Shown here piece by piece: positions 46,774-59,596 of a stretch of 64,000 nt of DNA. The notes under the pieces were generated by a model. That model was not told the DNA's origin. It did no database searches and saw only the letters and a program-made list of their open reading frames with translations. This DNA comes from Xylona heveae TC161 (Eukaryota > Ascomycota > Xylonomycetes > Xylonales > Xylonaceae): assembly GCF_001619985.1 (NCBI RefSeq), contig NW_017264199.1, positions 496,001 to 560,000 on the forward strand, read 5' to 3'. Within the stretch, counting starts at the first letter, position 1. Each line of letters starts with the position of its first letter. Made by a program: the position numbers and the translations under genes.

Positions 46774-49700
46774 ATGGACTTTGTATGTTTCATGTTGGAT
46801 AATGCAGATATTATGAGCCGCCGAGGACATCTAAACTAATATTTCGGATACACAGTGGGCCAGATTGATTGGCGGCGGCAAGGCCCAGCAGAAGAGAGCT
46901 TCGGCAAACGATAGCTCTCAGCACCGACTGGCAAGATTCAAGAAAGCTTATGCGCAGCTCTTGGTGCGTTCTAATGAAAAGACTTCGACTTTTATTTAAA
47001 ATGGGTTGATACTGAGTTATTCTAGCAATTATGGCGACTCCTTCCAGCCTCTGTGTCGGCCGATCCAACCGTTCTGGACAATATTCAAATCAATCTGCAA
47101 CGCATGACCAATCTCCTACAGGAAGAGGCACGGGCTGCTGCACCACATCTGTGCCATTCCTACGCCTCCGCTTCACGAATATATGCTACTGTTCCACGGG
47201 TAGTGGCGAGCGCGTCTGACGTTAATATTTCTCGCGAAGCTCTCCTCATGTTTACGGCACTTGTCGAGAGTGAAGATGAAGACTTCATTAGCAGCGGAGA
47301 ATTTGCACAAAGTGTCATGGAATTTGTCGGCCGGGTGGGCGGTCCGACAACGGTGGTGCTGAATGCAGATGTTGAAAGTGAGCTAGTTGAGATGCTCTTC
47401 GGTATTTCCGCCAAAATTCGTTCTCAGCCGGATATACTCCCCGTGTGGTTTGCGGCCGGGTTGAATGGCGAACGCAGCACAACCCGAAACGAGGCAACCA
47501 TACGACCTTCGAAACAACACACAGATGGGTTCCCATTATTTTATCTCCTCATGGATTATGTGCATCATGATGGGCGAGTCGGCGATTTTGCTCGTACTGG
47601 CTTGTTGTACATTATTGAGGCGGCATCACGCTCTGAGGAGCTAGAGCATTGGATCGTAGAAAGCGATCTTGCCACGTTAATGGCAAGTGGACTAGGTGCG
47701 CTCTATAGCCAATTGAGCCGGTGCGTATATAATGATTGAGATAATTCTTGGAGACGCTACTGATCTGCTGGCAGTAAACTCATCCTTTCGTATTCAAAGG
47801 AAGAACCACCAGCTATACTTGCACTGTCGGATTTTTCAAAACCTAGCACGATATTGGGAGCAGAATTCTCAATGTCTGCCAGCTTTCAAATGCACATGGA
47901 TACATTTCTATCATATCTAGTATTCTGGCAAGACGTGCTCGAGCATTGCAGCTCAGCCGAGATTAACCAAACGCTTTTAGATCATTTCCAAGTTCTTTTC
48001 TTGCAGCAATTATTGTAAGCCTTATGACGACTTGAACTCGGTGGATACCTACTAACTGGAAATGAAAATAAAAAAGATACCCCTCTCTCCTTGAATCTTC
48101 TGATATCGACGGTGGCTCTGTCGCCGTTCTCACCTACCTCAGGCGCATTCTTGACTCATTGGACAATCCGGACCTTGTCCAACTAATATTACGTTATCTC
48201 CTTGCTCTTCCGGAGAATCTACCTACAAGTACACCACCAGGGAGACCAACGCTCGCGGCTCGCCAAGCATCCATTGATGCTTTAACTCACCTTGCCCATC
48301 TTGAAGATAAGACAACGCCGTCTCTGTTCAACCTTGTAGATCTTATCCTCGAAAGCATACAATCAAAGAATAGCCAAACCGTCGCCACTACCCTTAATCT
48401 CGTATCTGTCATATTACGAAAGCATCATCAATATGCCGTGTCTACCCTGGTGCAGACATCTGTAGTTCCGTCTGGCTCTCCTCTTCGCACTCTCGGCGGC
48501 CACGAAAAGGAGATGAGCATCTTTTTCCAGATGGTTGAGGACATTGGTTACGATGATAACCTCGACATTTCCTACCAGAATCACTTAAAAGACAATCTCA
48601 ATATTCTCGAATCCCACCCATGCTCAGCGCCGCGACTTGCCCTTAAAGACAACGGGGATCTCAACGCTCGACAGGAATCTATATTGGCATCGATCCCGAA
48701 AGATTCGCGGCCACACGCGCTTCGGCTTGAAGATCCTTTACTCAAGCAAATTTTACAACTTTTCACTACCTTTTATGCCAACGACGTTGAGACTAACCTA
48801 AGTTTGACTGAGGTAATTGTCAACCTTGCATCATGCAGCCATTTGCGAATGGATGGCTGGCTCCTTGTTGACCCTTTACATTACATCTTCCCGGACTCGC
48901 CCGAGGACGAGACTGCTCCTGATGCTGGAGATCTTTCTCCAGATTCCACTGTCGAGGATCAGCTAGGCGCCATGCACCTTGCTAGTCGTCAACCTACATG
49001 GGCAGCGGACCATAGTCCTCCCGTTTTAGCTATCCTTCAGTCCCTGGTCGAACAACTCAAAATCCATCGTCAGGAAATATCCCATTTTGACATTCATCTC
49101 TCCGAACGCAAACGCGCCTTCCAAGTTAGCGATGAACTGACCGAAGCCTTATCATCTATTCCTTCGCCCCCTCGACCAAAACCCACTTCGCCGTCGTCTC
49201 CAAGTCCATCTACCTCATTCCGCCCAGAATCACCCACTCCAACAACCACAACAGCCTCTTCTCGTGGATTCACCCCAGTAGGAACAAAGCGCGTCCCCAC
49301 AATAGAAACAATCTCTCAGCGCATGCGCTCAGACGAAGCCCTCTCCCTTTCGAGATCAAACTCTCCACGTGGGCGCCCTCGCATCGTCGGCTCCTCGGTT
49401 CTCCCTTCGCCTTCTCCAGCAAGTGGTCGACAAGTACCGGCTGCTCCTGTCGCTGCTCATCAAAGCAGCCTCATGGGCTCCCCTTCACTTTCGGCGCCGC
49501 GACGCCCAAGGGACTTTTCTCCATCGCCTTTGCGAGATACTTTACTCTCGCCTTCATCTGCCCAGCATCATAGTCACCACCCACGGGATCGCGATCGGGA
49601 CCGGGGCCGGCCACATCCCCCCAGTCAGGGACAGGGACAGGGTCAAGACATTAAAAGAGACCCTGGTCTTGGACCCGTGTCTTCATCCTCAATGTCTCCT

Positions 49701-50030
49701 CGTAGCAGCCATTCGTTTTCGTCCTCTTCTACAGCATTTGACCAGTCTTTGCTCAAGCGCACGATCAAAGTCCCTGGCCATCAGCCAGCTTCTTCTTCTT
49801 CGGAGTTCTCTCCTTCTTCTTCTCCTAGTAAAGTCGAGACGGAGGCGCAGGCTGATATTGATACTGAGCCGTCACTATCGTCACTACCACAGACATCTAC
49901 ACCACTCGTCGAAATCACGCTCAACCACTTCCTCACCAACGTCGTCATCCTTCAAGAATTCATTCTCGAACTTGCCGCCCTCGTGCAAGTCCGGACGAGT
50001 CTCTTTGACGACGAGATCCGCTTCATGTAG
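46774..50030 (+). CDS. FHIP/RAI16-like subunit of the FTS-Hook-FHIP endosome-motor complex
   Basis: Five exons: 46774-46782, 46856-46963, 47026-47720, 47775-48014, 48077-50030; 1001 aa. The start MDFWARLIGG and the N-terminal helical domain match the RAI16-like (retinoic acid induced 16) family: RLARFKKAYAQLL, AREALLMF-like ISREALLMFTALVESED, FPLFYLLMDYVHHDGRVGDF, ARTGLLYIIEAASRSEELEH. The helical domain continues to about residue 600 (FLSYLVFWQDVLEHC, HFQVLFLQQLLYPSLLES). Residues about 680-930 are Ser/Pro-rich and disordered, then a final helix (NHFLTNVVILQEFILELAA). In filamentous fungi FHIP with Hook and FTS links early endosomes to dynein for long-range movement in hyphae. The start sits in a 9-nt exon, supported by the family-like MDFW. 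Confidence 0.9.
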
Positions 50031-51194
50031 TTTCTTCTTCTCCTCTTTTCTCCTTTACCTTTCCCCTCTTCATCTCCCTCTTCATCTTCCTCTTCATCCA
50101 TTTCGTCCTTTTCATCATTATCATCACCATCATCATCATCTTATTCTTCGCTGTTATTATAACCTATACATTTCACGGTTTTCCTTCCCCTCGAGTATAT
50201 GTTTCAAACCTGTTTCAATCAACGATGTCGTTCACCCGGAAAATGGTCATGCTTCATTTATTTTCTTCCTTTTTTCCCCCCTCTTCTCTCCATAGTCTCA
50301 TGTACTTACTATCTACATAAAATTCTTTTTATCTGATGCGGCAGCGACTACTGGTCCTGGTCGCATTCCAAGAGAGATTTACACACACACAAAGTCTCAG
50401 ACGGAAAAGAGACTAGTAGCATACATTTCCAATGACGAATGATTAATCGATCAATCAGAAAAAAAATGTATCGTTTTGTTAAGCTTGTTTTGTTTTTATT
50501 TTGTTGTGATATCTTCGCTCTGCTACTGCTACTACTCCTGCTACTGCTACTGCTACTGCTACTGCTACTGCCTAGTCCCACAATCCTTTCTTTGATGCGT
50601 CAAGGTAGATAAGTACACCAGCCTAGCATCTAAAACAGAAAACTGTCATGGGGCAGACAAAGTCTTCAAAAAAACACTAGAAAGTAGTGATAGTGGTAGT
50701 CGTAGTAGTAAGAGTAGTAATAGCAGGGGAAGTGGTATTCTGCAACTCGCTTACATGTTCAAACATGTTCATGGTCTTCTTCCCATTGCGGGGAAAAGGG
50801 GAAAACCCGCCTTTCAACCTTCTCGATTCGTTGTTCACAATTCGCAATTCGCAATACATCCGCCTCGGCTCGCCTCGCCAATCCAAACAAACAAACAAAA
50901 CGCTCTGCACTTGTTCAGAGGGCACTAAGTGTATCCTTTTGGGGAAAGGAAAAGAAAACTCCAACAAACCACCAATCTGCCACACCACACCAGAATCAAC
51001 CACAACGGTCAAGGGACGACGATGATGGTTGATAGAAAACATAAAATCAGGCATCGTTCGGTATCCAATTCACCTATACTGATTTTTTTGAACCACCATG
51101 CTAAGTGAAAAAGGGAAAGAAGAAAAAACCATAAAAAGAGGTAAAATGAGAAAAGTCTAAATGAGATTAACAAGAAGGAAATGACTACTCCACT
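50031..51194. other. Convergent intergenic region rich in simple repeats
   Basis: About 1.2 kb. Contains TCATCA-type and CTGCTA-type repeats and a GTAGTA-type tract (50688-50727). Ser-rich or Val-rich open frames here are repeat artefacts. No gene supported. Confidence 0.45.
50521..50570 (+). repeat. Imperfect (CTGCTA)n microsatellite
   Basis: About eight hexamer units of CTGCTA/CTACTG with few substitutions, outside coding sequence. Confidence 0.85.
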
Positions 51195-54100
51195 TTATTG
51201 TGATACGCCCTCGCCTTCTTCGACATGGACTTCGGCAACGGGTAAGTCTTCATTGTCATCGCGCTCAGGCGTGACGGGAGCAGCACTGACATGGACTTCT
51301 TTTGTCGTGGTCACTGCCCTGTTTGAAAACGGCGTTGGGAGATCATCCACAGGTGTGCTCGTCAGGCTGCGGCGTTGCGGGGTGCTGTCGAACCCGCCAA
51401 GTACGCCCTCGTCGTCTGCAAAGTCCTGCATGCGGTTTCCGGCGTCGCTGAAACCATCCGAAGACCCATTTGCTGCTCGATCGCTTCCGCCGTCGAATAA
51501 GTCTTCTTCCCCACCGTCGTCAGAGGCCGGCGGCGCGGCCGTGGGCTCGTGGCCAATACTCTCAAATGACCATGCAGGTTGATTGCTCATGTAATGAGGA
51601 CCACCGTAGCTGTTGTAGCCACTGCTGCCGTCTGGTGCGGTGCCATAAGATGAGCCTCCGAGTCCTTCGTCATCCATGTCCATTGCTTCGAGAGTCTGTT
51701 CGCCCGCTGGCAGTTGGTGAGAATAAGAGGGCGGTTGATTCTCGTTATTCTGCTTCTGGTGAGCCAAAGAAGTTTCGCCATTTCCAGAACGAAGCTGAAT
51801 CGCTGATGTCTGTTGATTCTCGTTCATGCCGTTGCTGTTCTGATTCTGATGAGCCGCTCCAGCTCCGGCTAAAGCGCTCGACAACCCACTGCGGGAGGAG
51901 TCGTCGAGCTGCCGGCCGTCCCCCGCACCCTGCGGTGCTGGAGACTCTGGTCGTGAGGAGCTTGGTGATTCCGGTTCCTGGTAGGCCTCCTCTAGGATCT
52001 GCTCAAAAAAGGGTCCGCCGAGCGCCTTATCTGATCTGCGGCGATAGAATAAAAGGTAGGCCGCTGGTGTAACAACAGATTCGGGATTGTGTCTCTTAGA
52101 AACATGGGAATCTAAGTAGTCGAGTATTAATGGTCATTCGCATATCCTTTGTTTATAATTGTGGGGTTTTATGATATTTCTGAGAACTCACCATTGTATT
52201 CGTACCAGCATTTATCGTAAAAGTTTTGCGCAAAGGCAGTGTAATGGCCACCTCCTAGCCCACCGTAATGGTTGTCGACGGCGAACAAATCGTATACTGT
52301 GCTCTTTCCCTCTTCTTTAAATGCTACCCTATCTCCAAGGTCCAAGCCTTCGATGGGGAAATCGACCAGCACGTCAAGCTTGTCACGGAAGCTTCGGTTT
52401 GCGCTGAAGCGCTTCAAGTGCATGATTAGGATATCTGGAGCTTTCCAAAGCTCAAACTTTTTGCTAGCGCGACGGTGTTCTTTACACCGAGGGCAGTACC
52501 AGGCGTCATTCTCCGACAAGATCTCTTCCTTGCCAAACTCGTCGAGGCAGTCGTAGAGGCTGACACCGGCCTTTCTTCGGTTTGCCCGCATAGCTCGACG
52601 ATGGATGAGGTCAGTGTCATGATAGATGGGGATATCTTCCCACGTAGCATTTCCACGCAGGGTATCGCGTTTGTCCTCGGAGAAGAGAGCATCATACACG
52701 TTGTCGAAAAAATCTAAAATAAGGGCTTCACCAGGCCTAACCAGAGGCCCTTCCTCTTCCTCATCCGCACCCTCAGTATTGGACGGCGCCTGCTTGTCTG
52801 ATTTACTGTCAGCCTTTATTCCGCAAGCATATTTCGTTTTTACGACATTACTGCCATGATTCATACCGTTGTTGTGGCGGCTTGGCTCTTCAAACATTCT
52901 CTCAACAGACTGGAACTCTTCCGAGTCGCTGTCATCAGCGCCTTCTTGGTTTGAGGGTTGAGGATGTTCTACGTGCTCGTAGCTGCCGTCCGTGGTCTCT
53001 TCACTTTCAGAGGAGCTGCTTGGAGTCGTGTCTGCACTGACAGGGACGGCATCCTGTTTGCAGCGCATCCGAGAGGCAATCAACGGAAAATCCAAGTTTC
53101 CGTGCTCAAACGAATTTAAGCCAGTGGGGACCATCTCAGTGTTGCTCTTCAGGAGTCTCATCTCAAAAAGGTTGCGCAGATGTCCAGGTACAAAATCCTT
53201 ATTGTTCTTTGGGATCGCGTCAGCTTTGATACTTTGAATAGAGCAAAATAACCAATCATGCCCACCTTTGCAAGGCCCTGTTCGCCCTTCACCGGAGCAG
53301 ACTTGACGCTAGCATCTTCTTTTGTGGTCAAGACCGTATCGCCTTCCTCGTCGTGTTGCGAGACGGCTTTCTGCTGTACGAGAGCGTCATCTTTGCATAT
53401 ATCCATAGTGGTCATTGTCGCCACTCTTCGGAGAACTTTGCGCAGGATGCTGTCATAGTCCATGGCCTCTTCTCGACTTAGAACAATGTAAGATGGCACG
53501 CCGAACAGATTGGGTGATTGGGACCGGAAATCGGTGCTCTTGGCCGGGCGGCGGAAGAACACCGGAACAAGCATTTTGTCGGCAACAGGGGAAGAAAAAT
53601 GAGGAATCTCGTCTTCTTCATCCCAGCCACCACCGTAGCTACCGTAGCTGTAGCCAAAGGATCTCTGCTTCCGCTGCTTCTTTTTTGGCGCAGGGTAGTT
53701 GGTAGGCACGTCATCAACTTCGAAAACGCCAATCTCGTCCGTCCTTTGAATGTTTGACTCGGAAATCGCACTAAAGTCATCGAACATTCTGTAAAACTTC
53801 ATTTTGAAAATTTCGGCAACAATCAATCTCTGCCAATCCACATTCATCTTCTTGGCAACGAATTCCTTGAGCATCCTGATGCTGCCGTTTTTGTCCATGT
53901 CGACGTCGACACGGATTGGCCGGCCGTCTCTTGGGAAAAAGTAAATTTCCTTGCTCCACACACTTTCAATAGGCAGCTGAAGCGTCAGATTGTTGAATGG
54001 ATCAAATGTGATGCTGACTTTGTGGCAGGCTGGACAGAGGAGGGTCGACTTGTACGTGCCGGCAAAAAGGTCAGCCACAACCGAATCGTTACGAGCTTTG

Positions 54101-56715
54101 TAGATGTCCCAACACTTGTCAGCTAGTTCCTTGAGCGCCTCATGGTTCCACGTCATTTCATCGGTAGAATCGGGCTTTTCGATATAGGGCTTTTTCTGGA
54201 TGCGATTCAAGTCTTCCTGCAGGCCGTCGAGGAGGAATCCTAAAAACTCTTGCGAGTCTTGCTGTCCATAGCCCGAGAAAGATGGGTTATAACGGCCAAG
54301 GACATTCTTAAAGGTTCTGGGTGAGAACGATGTAGTACCGACATCGGCAAAAAGGTTCGTCAAAAGATTGGCGTAAGCCTTGGCAACTTCACCATTGTGA
54401 GAGAGTGGGTTGGAGGGATTCAGCTCCCGCTTATATTTATCCACTATAGGAATTGGGTCAATAATCTTCGCCTTCATGTATGAATTCAGAAATACATAGG
54501 ACTTACTAAGGAAATATTGCGTCAACTCTTCAACGCTTCTGACGCATTGCAGTGCCGAGTTCATGTAGCAAGTGTTTCCGAGATTGTTCAGACCAGTTGC
54601 TCCACGCGTCCGGCCATCCTTGCGAGTCCGCTTACGAGTGGTCATGCTGTGAACAGATGGTGCAGGACTGGGTCGCCGACTGTCAGAGCCAACGGCCGCC
54701 TTGCGCGGCTGAAGGGTATTGACGCCGCTACGTGCCGCATCGAGCGACACACCATTCCGACTGGCGTAGCGACCAGCAGCCTCTGAAATCCAACCACCGC
54801 CTCCAGCACCATTGACTTGTTCTTCCAAGACAATTGTCTCATCTTTGCCGAGCCCAACAAGATCGAGGCTCACGCGCCCATTATATTTCTCACTGGCAGT
54901 TTGGTCTTTGAGGTCCTCGAGAAGCTCCTTTTGCGAGCCATCCCGCAGGGCCAGAAACTCGTTTAGATCCAAAAGAAGCCGCTGACCATCGGGGAGCGCA
55001 GGTGCGGGGGAAGCGCTTCGAGAATCGGCAGGCGTTCGGAGACCAGACCGGGGAGTCTCAGACACATCGCCAAAAATCCGCCAAACTCGCACTTTAGACT
55101 GCAAAGGTATGTTTGCTTGTGTTTTGACGCGCTTGAGGAAAACGTTGAAAGGCTCATAACGGCTGGCCTGGATTCTAATGGAGCTGGCATTCTTCTCTCT
55201 GAGCAATTGTGTGGTGACCCCCGGTCCCTGGAGTTTAAGAATCGTAAAGATGGGCGGACTGACTTCGTATTGAAGATTTTCCGTAGCCCCGGGCGGACTA
55301 GAATTGTGGACGTAGCGCACTATGAGAGGGGAAGATGGATCGCTTCCGTGGGTGTGCACCATCATATCCCATGCTTCCTGCGGAACAACTTCGTAGTCCT
55401 CTCCTAGCTGAAGGCCAGATCGAAGGGTAACAAAAGGCTCGCCGGCTTCGTCTTTGAGGTCCCTCAATTTGGGGTCTGAAACGAGTTAGTCAAACTACGG
55501 TGGGATGCTCAGGCTTGAACACTAGCTTACCGGGTGAAATTATATCGGTGCTGTTAACTGGTCCGATATCACCCTCCCGGTCATCTTTGCTATACATTTC
55601 TTGATGCTGACCCTCAGCCGTCCTGGAAAGCACTCGCCGTAGCCACTTTGTTGATACAATATAGCCCTTCTGGCCCTCCACGACCTCTTGACCCATAAGT
55701 TCCCTCACCTTACTGACTTGCTCCTCAAGCATGGATAAGCCCCGACTATTAGGCTCATCTGCGAGCATGTCAACTGATGTAGCACGTTTGCGAGAAGAGC
55801 CTTCTTGGCTTTCTTGAGAACCAGTGTTAGGCGAAACATCCCGCATCTGATTAGACGCATGCTCAGGGGCGAGCTCTCTGTCCATGTCTATATCACTTTT
55901 CGGTTCCTGGCCAACCTTGTCCTCCAGCTCTGAGGCGGGCCTTTTCATTGGGGGCGAGTAGGAGCGGTCCGGGAGATTCTGCTCTTTATCCATAGCGTGC
56001 TGCGGATAAGCAGATGCACCTAATGAAGGCGTGGATGGTGTCTGCTCTTGATTGTCAAAAGAACGTGTGACGAGATATTCAGCACCGGAAATCTCTCTTT
56101 CAGACCGACTTGCGTTCGAAGCAGGTTCAAGCGGGGTGCTCAGCGAGGCACTTGAGAAAGAGGAAGTACCTCCACTTGCCGGAGAAGTTTGCTCGATTGG
56201 CCCGGAACTATGGTGAGCACGGGTGGATCCTGGGGGCGATGGTGAAGAAATTGAGTGATTGTGCCCGCAGTGTAAAGATTGTGTACAAAAATGCGCTGAA
56301 TTCGGCGGTGGAAGTTCTTCTTCACAGACGTTGTCGGAGTTGTGTGCTCGTTCCGATTGGGTATGGCCTACGTCTCTGCGATCATCTGCGATGCTGTCGT
56401 GGCTAAGCTTTCGTCTCTTGGGGGAAGACGTGGTGAAGGTGAGCTGACCACGGCCGTGGCAGCTCTGAGGAACAGAGACTGGATCTGGCCCTGCGTAGGG
56501 GCCGAGGGTATCAAAACCGCTGTCAGCTAACAGCCGTAGCAGTTATTTGTTAGCTGAAAAGGCTTTCGGAAGGAGAGAAGTAATTCATATGTAATTTGCC
56601 AAGACATACAAAAATTCGTCTTTGGTAGACGTGAAGAAGAGAATACAGTTGAAGAATAACCAAGGCCAGACAAAGTCGAGCTCTCGATGCGTTCATCGCC
56701 AGAAGAAGATCTCAT
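51195..56715 (-). CDS. UBP12: Ubiquitin-specific protease, Ubp12/USP4-15 type, with DUSP domain
   Basis: Five exons, minus strand: 56715-56610, 56526-55531, 55475-53266, 53206-52192, 52111-51195; 1747 aa. Residues 1-290 are Ser/Pro-rich and disordered. A DUSP domain lies at about 300-430 (QKGYIVSTKWLRRVL, GPVNSTDI, GLQLGEDYEVVPQEAWDMM). A ubiquitin-like segment follows (IRIQASRYEPFNVFLKRV). The split USP catalytic core starts with GLNNLGNTCYMNSALQC (Cys670) and has GYGQQDSQEFLGFLLDGL, CPACHKVSITFDPF (zinc-type CxxC), YCPRCKEHRRASKKFELWK and the His box DNHYGGLGGGHYTAF (His1425), then CWYEYNG. The C-terminal 290 residues are disordered. It should cleave ubiquitin from protein conjugates. The last intron-3 model (53265-53207) is set by frame and a GCTGAC branch point. 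Confidence 0.93.
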
Positions 56716-57612
56716 CGCATCTTTTGATCCGTGCGTCCTGTCTCGCTTAAATCTTCAAATAACTTTGATAACCTCAGGACCTCAGGCACCCTTCATGGGC
56801 CCCGCCTTCATAGACACAGTGAATCCGAATACTTGATTGAAAATTTCTTTTCAACGGGGAAAAAGAGGACAACGACAAGACTTCAGCATCGACTGGAGCT
56901 CTCAGAAATCGCTCAGCTGGTTAAAGCAAAGTATTCCCTCGCTATACCGAAATTGGTGTATAGCAAAGAGCTACACGTCAACAGTACAGTCACCTGCTGC
57001 CTGCTGCATAATAATCACCCCAATCATTTTTTGGAGTGGCTCGCAACCTGACGAAAGCTCTCAGATAGGAGGACAATGGAAAGAGGAGTAACCACTTATT
57101 TAGGTTGTCCCAGCCAAGCAACTTTTTTTGGATCGTTCAACATTTTGGGAAATATTACTTGGTCCCCTTCTAACAGCTACATGGTTTATATATTCCAGCA
57201 ATACCGCGCTTGGCAGTAACAATAAAGCTCATGGCTGGTGGCTCAAAGAAGCTATATCGTAGTTCGCTTGTACTCATTTTAATTCACGGATTCAATTCTG
57301 GAAGACGTTGTTGGATCTCACTCTTTAGAAACTCACAGTCACAGTTATGGATGCATTGTTTGTTAAACGATGTGGTGACGACTTTATCGCGCACGAGAAA
57401 AAAAGCCATTTACAGAATGCTTGCCTATAAACTATATAATCTATAATCAGAAAGGAATTTTGAACTTAGTAATGGAAGTATCTAATCCCTATTTTCTATA
57501 ACAGAGCGGCTGCGAGTGTAGATTCTCAGTTTGGTAATGCGGAAAACAGCCATGGGGGGATGAGAAAGTCGCACATCAGTTCTTCCCTTGTGATGCTTAT
57601 CCTGATTAATGA
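56716..57612. other. Intergenic, no gene seen
   Basis: About 900 bp between two minus-strand genes, AT-rich. Short open frames without resemblance. It should include the UBP12 promoter and the amylase 3' flank. Confidence 0.45.
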
Positions 57613-59596
57613 TTAATAACCACACCAGCCGGAGCCAGAAAGCAAGTATTGCGGATAGTAAACCTATTAGTCCATCAGCTTCCATGCAGCCAGAAAGGGA
57701 AGCATGTCAAAAGGCTTACCATTGGCAGACCACCCGTAAAGTAAGCATTCAACGACCCGTCACTCCCAACCACGACTTGACGGCAGCTGAGCACGTCCAC
57801 AACTGTCAGCCCGGCAGGAAATCCGACGTTGGGCAAGTTGACTGTGTATGTCTGGGCGGATGATCCAAGATTATTAAGCACATTGAGAATCATGTAGCTT
57901 GAATCACCCTTGCGGAAGGCCACATTGTGGTCGTCACTGTAGACAATGGTGCTTGGGGTAGTCACGTAGTCAGAGGACTTTGCAATTGCCAGCTTTCGAA
58001 TGGCGTTCATCTGCGTCGCAAACTTGTAGAGGGGGGCGCTGGTGTTGTAGCCCGTCAGCCAGATTGCTTCGCGGTCATAGGGGTCAGCGGAACCGTTGAG
58101 ATGCTGTTCTTGTCCTTGATAGACTGTGCTGAGTTAGGATAAAAAAGCCTAGGGATTTCGTAAGAAAGATGCTTACGGATGGGAACTCCGTCCGCAAGTA
58201 GAGTCCAGGCCATGATGTTCTTTGCTAGCTAGATAAGGGATGTGAGAAACAGAATCTCCTGAGGGGGCCAAACTAGTGAGTGGCAACATACCACGAGATC
58301 GCTGGTATGAGAGGCAAACCGTGCTTGATCATGGTTCTCGGAAAACGGTCCAAGCGTTGTCATATCTTTGCACTCTTGCTTCATATAGTTGAATTCACCC
58401 ACAAAGTTCGCGGATGTCGCGGACGGATTAGAAAAAAAGTTTGTTGCTTGCCAGTACCTGAGACTGTCAGCCAGAGTATCAAAAAGCCTTCGCAATATCT
58501 GCTTCAAGAGAAGACTTACGAAGGATAGTCCAGGACACCGTCCAGGACGCTTGTATAAGGACAGACGTAATCTACGTTGCCATCAGAGACTTCGCCAACT
58601 GCATAGACTCCAGCTGCTTTATTAAATGGTTGCCAGAAATCCTTTTCGACATTCTTCACCGAATCGATGCGGATACCGTCGACTGTAGCGCAGATATTAG
58701 TATGGACGAGCATTAGAGGCATGGTGAAATGAAATGGACACTAACTAGAATAAGTAGAAACCATGTATTGAATCCAATTCTGCCATGCGGTTCGCACACC
58801 CGCCTGAGTTGTATTGACATCAGGCAACGGATAAGCATCAGTACCAATATCGCACTATTCGTGAACCATTAGTATATACTACCCCCCAGTTAAGTATAGA
58901 TGGACTTACAACTTCGACTTGTGTCTGATTCGAATAGTCGTTTATGAAGCATATTGGATGAAAGTAAGAAGGGCTATTGAAGGGATTGAATTGGGTATAA
59001 TCAACGCTTTCGGCGGGTCCAGGTGCACCAAAATGGTTGGTAACAACATCGACCATGAGGAGCTGGCCTCAAGTAAGCCATGGTCACGTAGATGTCGTGA
59101 AACTTTGAGACAAAAAAAAATAATAATAGACGCACCATGCTTCTAGAATGCAGAGCTTGCGCCAATGCCTTCAAGTCATTTGCTGATCCAAAATTACTGT
59201 TCAGGGAATAAATATCCAGCGCGGAATATCCATGATAGGCCCGACTCGGGTCTGCCATATTCTTGACAACAGGAGAAATCCATATGGCATCAAAATGCAT
59301 TCCCTAACAGAATGTCAGCGTTTCAGTCCTCTCATGTTGGGATATTCCGCAGTGAGTATGCGTGCCTGAATGTAGTCAAGATGATTAATGATACCCTGCC
59401 AAGTGCCTCCACAAAAGTTCAAGGTTGGATTAGCACATGGCGATGTGGTAGAGCCATCAGTTCTGGCAAAACGGTCTGTGAAGATCTGATAGATGCTACG
59501 ACTGCGCCAATCGGCCGCAGAAGTGGCGTCCACAGCGCGAACAGAGACCAATGCAGTGATCGCCGCAACAGCGAGACCAGTAAAGGAGAAATGCAT
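57613..59596 (-). CDS. Secreted GH13 alpha-amylase, Taka-amylase type
   Basis: Nine exons, minus strand: 59596-59366, 59303-59136, 59062-58910, 58854-58746, 58682-58520, 58457-58292, 58228-58177, 58123-57720, 57663-57613; 498 aa, matching the ~499 of A. oryzae Taka-amylase. The N-terminus is a signal peptide (about 1-21, [19 protein letters not shown]), then [16 protein letters not shown]. Catalytic residues fall at the Taka positions: Asp227 in DGIRIDSV, Glu251 in GEVSDG, Asp318 in ENHDQARF. There is also VVTNHFG (region I) and [16 protein letters not shown]. It hydrolyses internal alpha-1,4 bonds of starch outside the cell. No starch-binding domain follows; the C-terminal Greek-key domain ends at SGSGWCGY. 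Intron 1 appears to use a GC donor. Residues near the active site differ from Taka-amylase (DQARF for DNPRF, NHFG for NHMG). Confidence 0.93.

Noticed and set aside
50348-50581. Ser-rich minus-strand open frame
   Set aside because: It is the translation of the CTGCTA microsatellite and AT-rich flank, not a gene.
53207-53265. Readthrough of the UBP12 frame ending in CATFLR as a real C-terminus
   Set aside because: Removing a 59-nt GT-AG intron with a GCTGAC branch restores the conserved KDFVPGHLRNLFEMRLL sequence and the downstream catalytic half.
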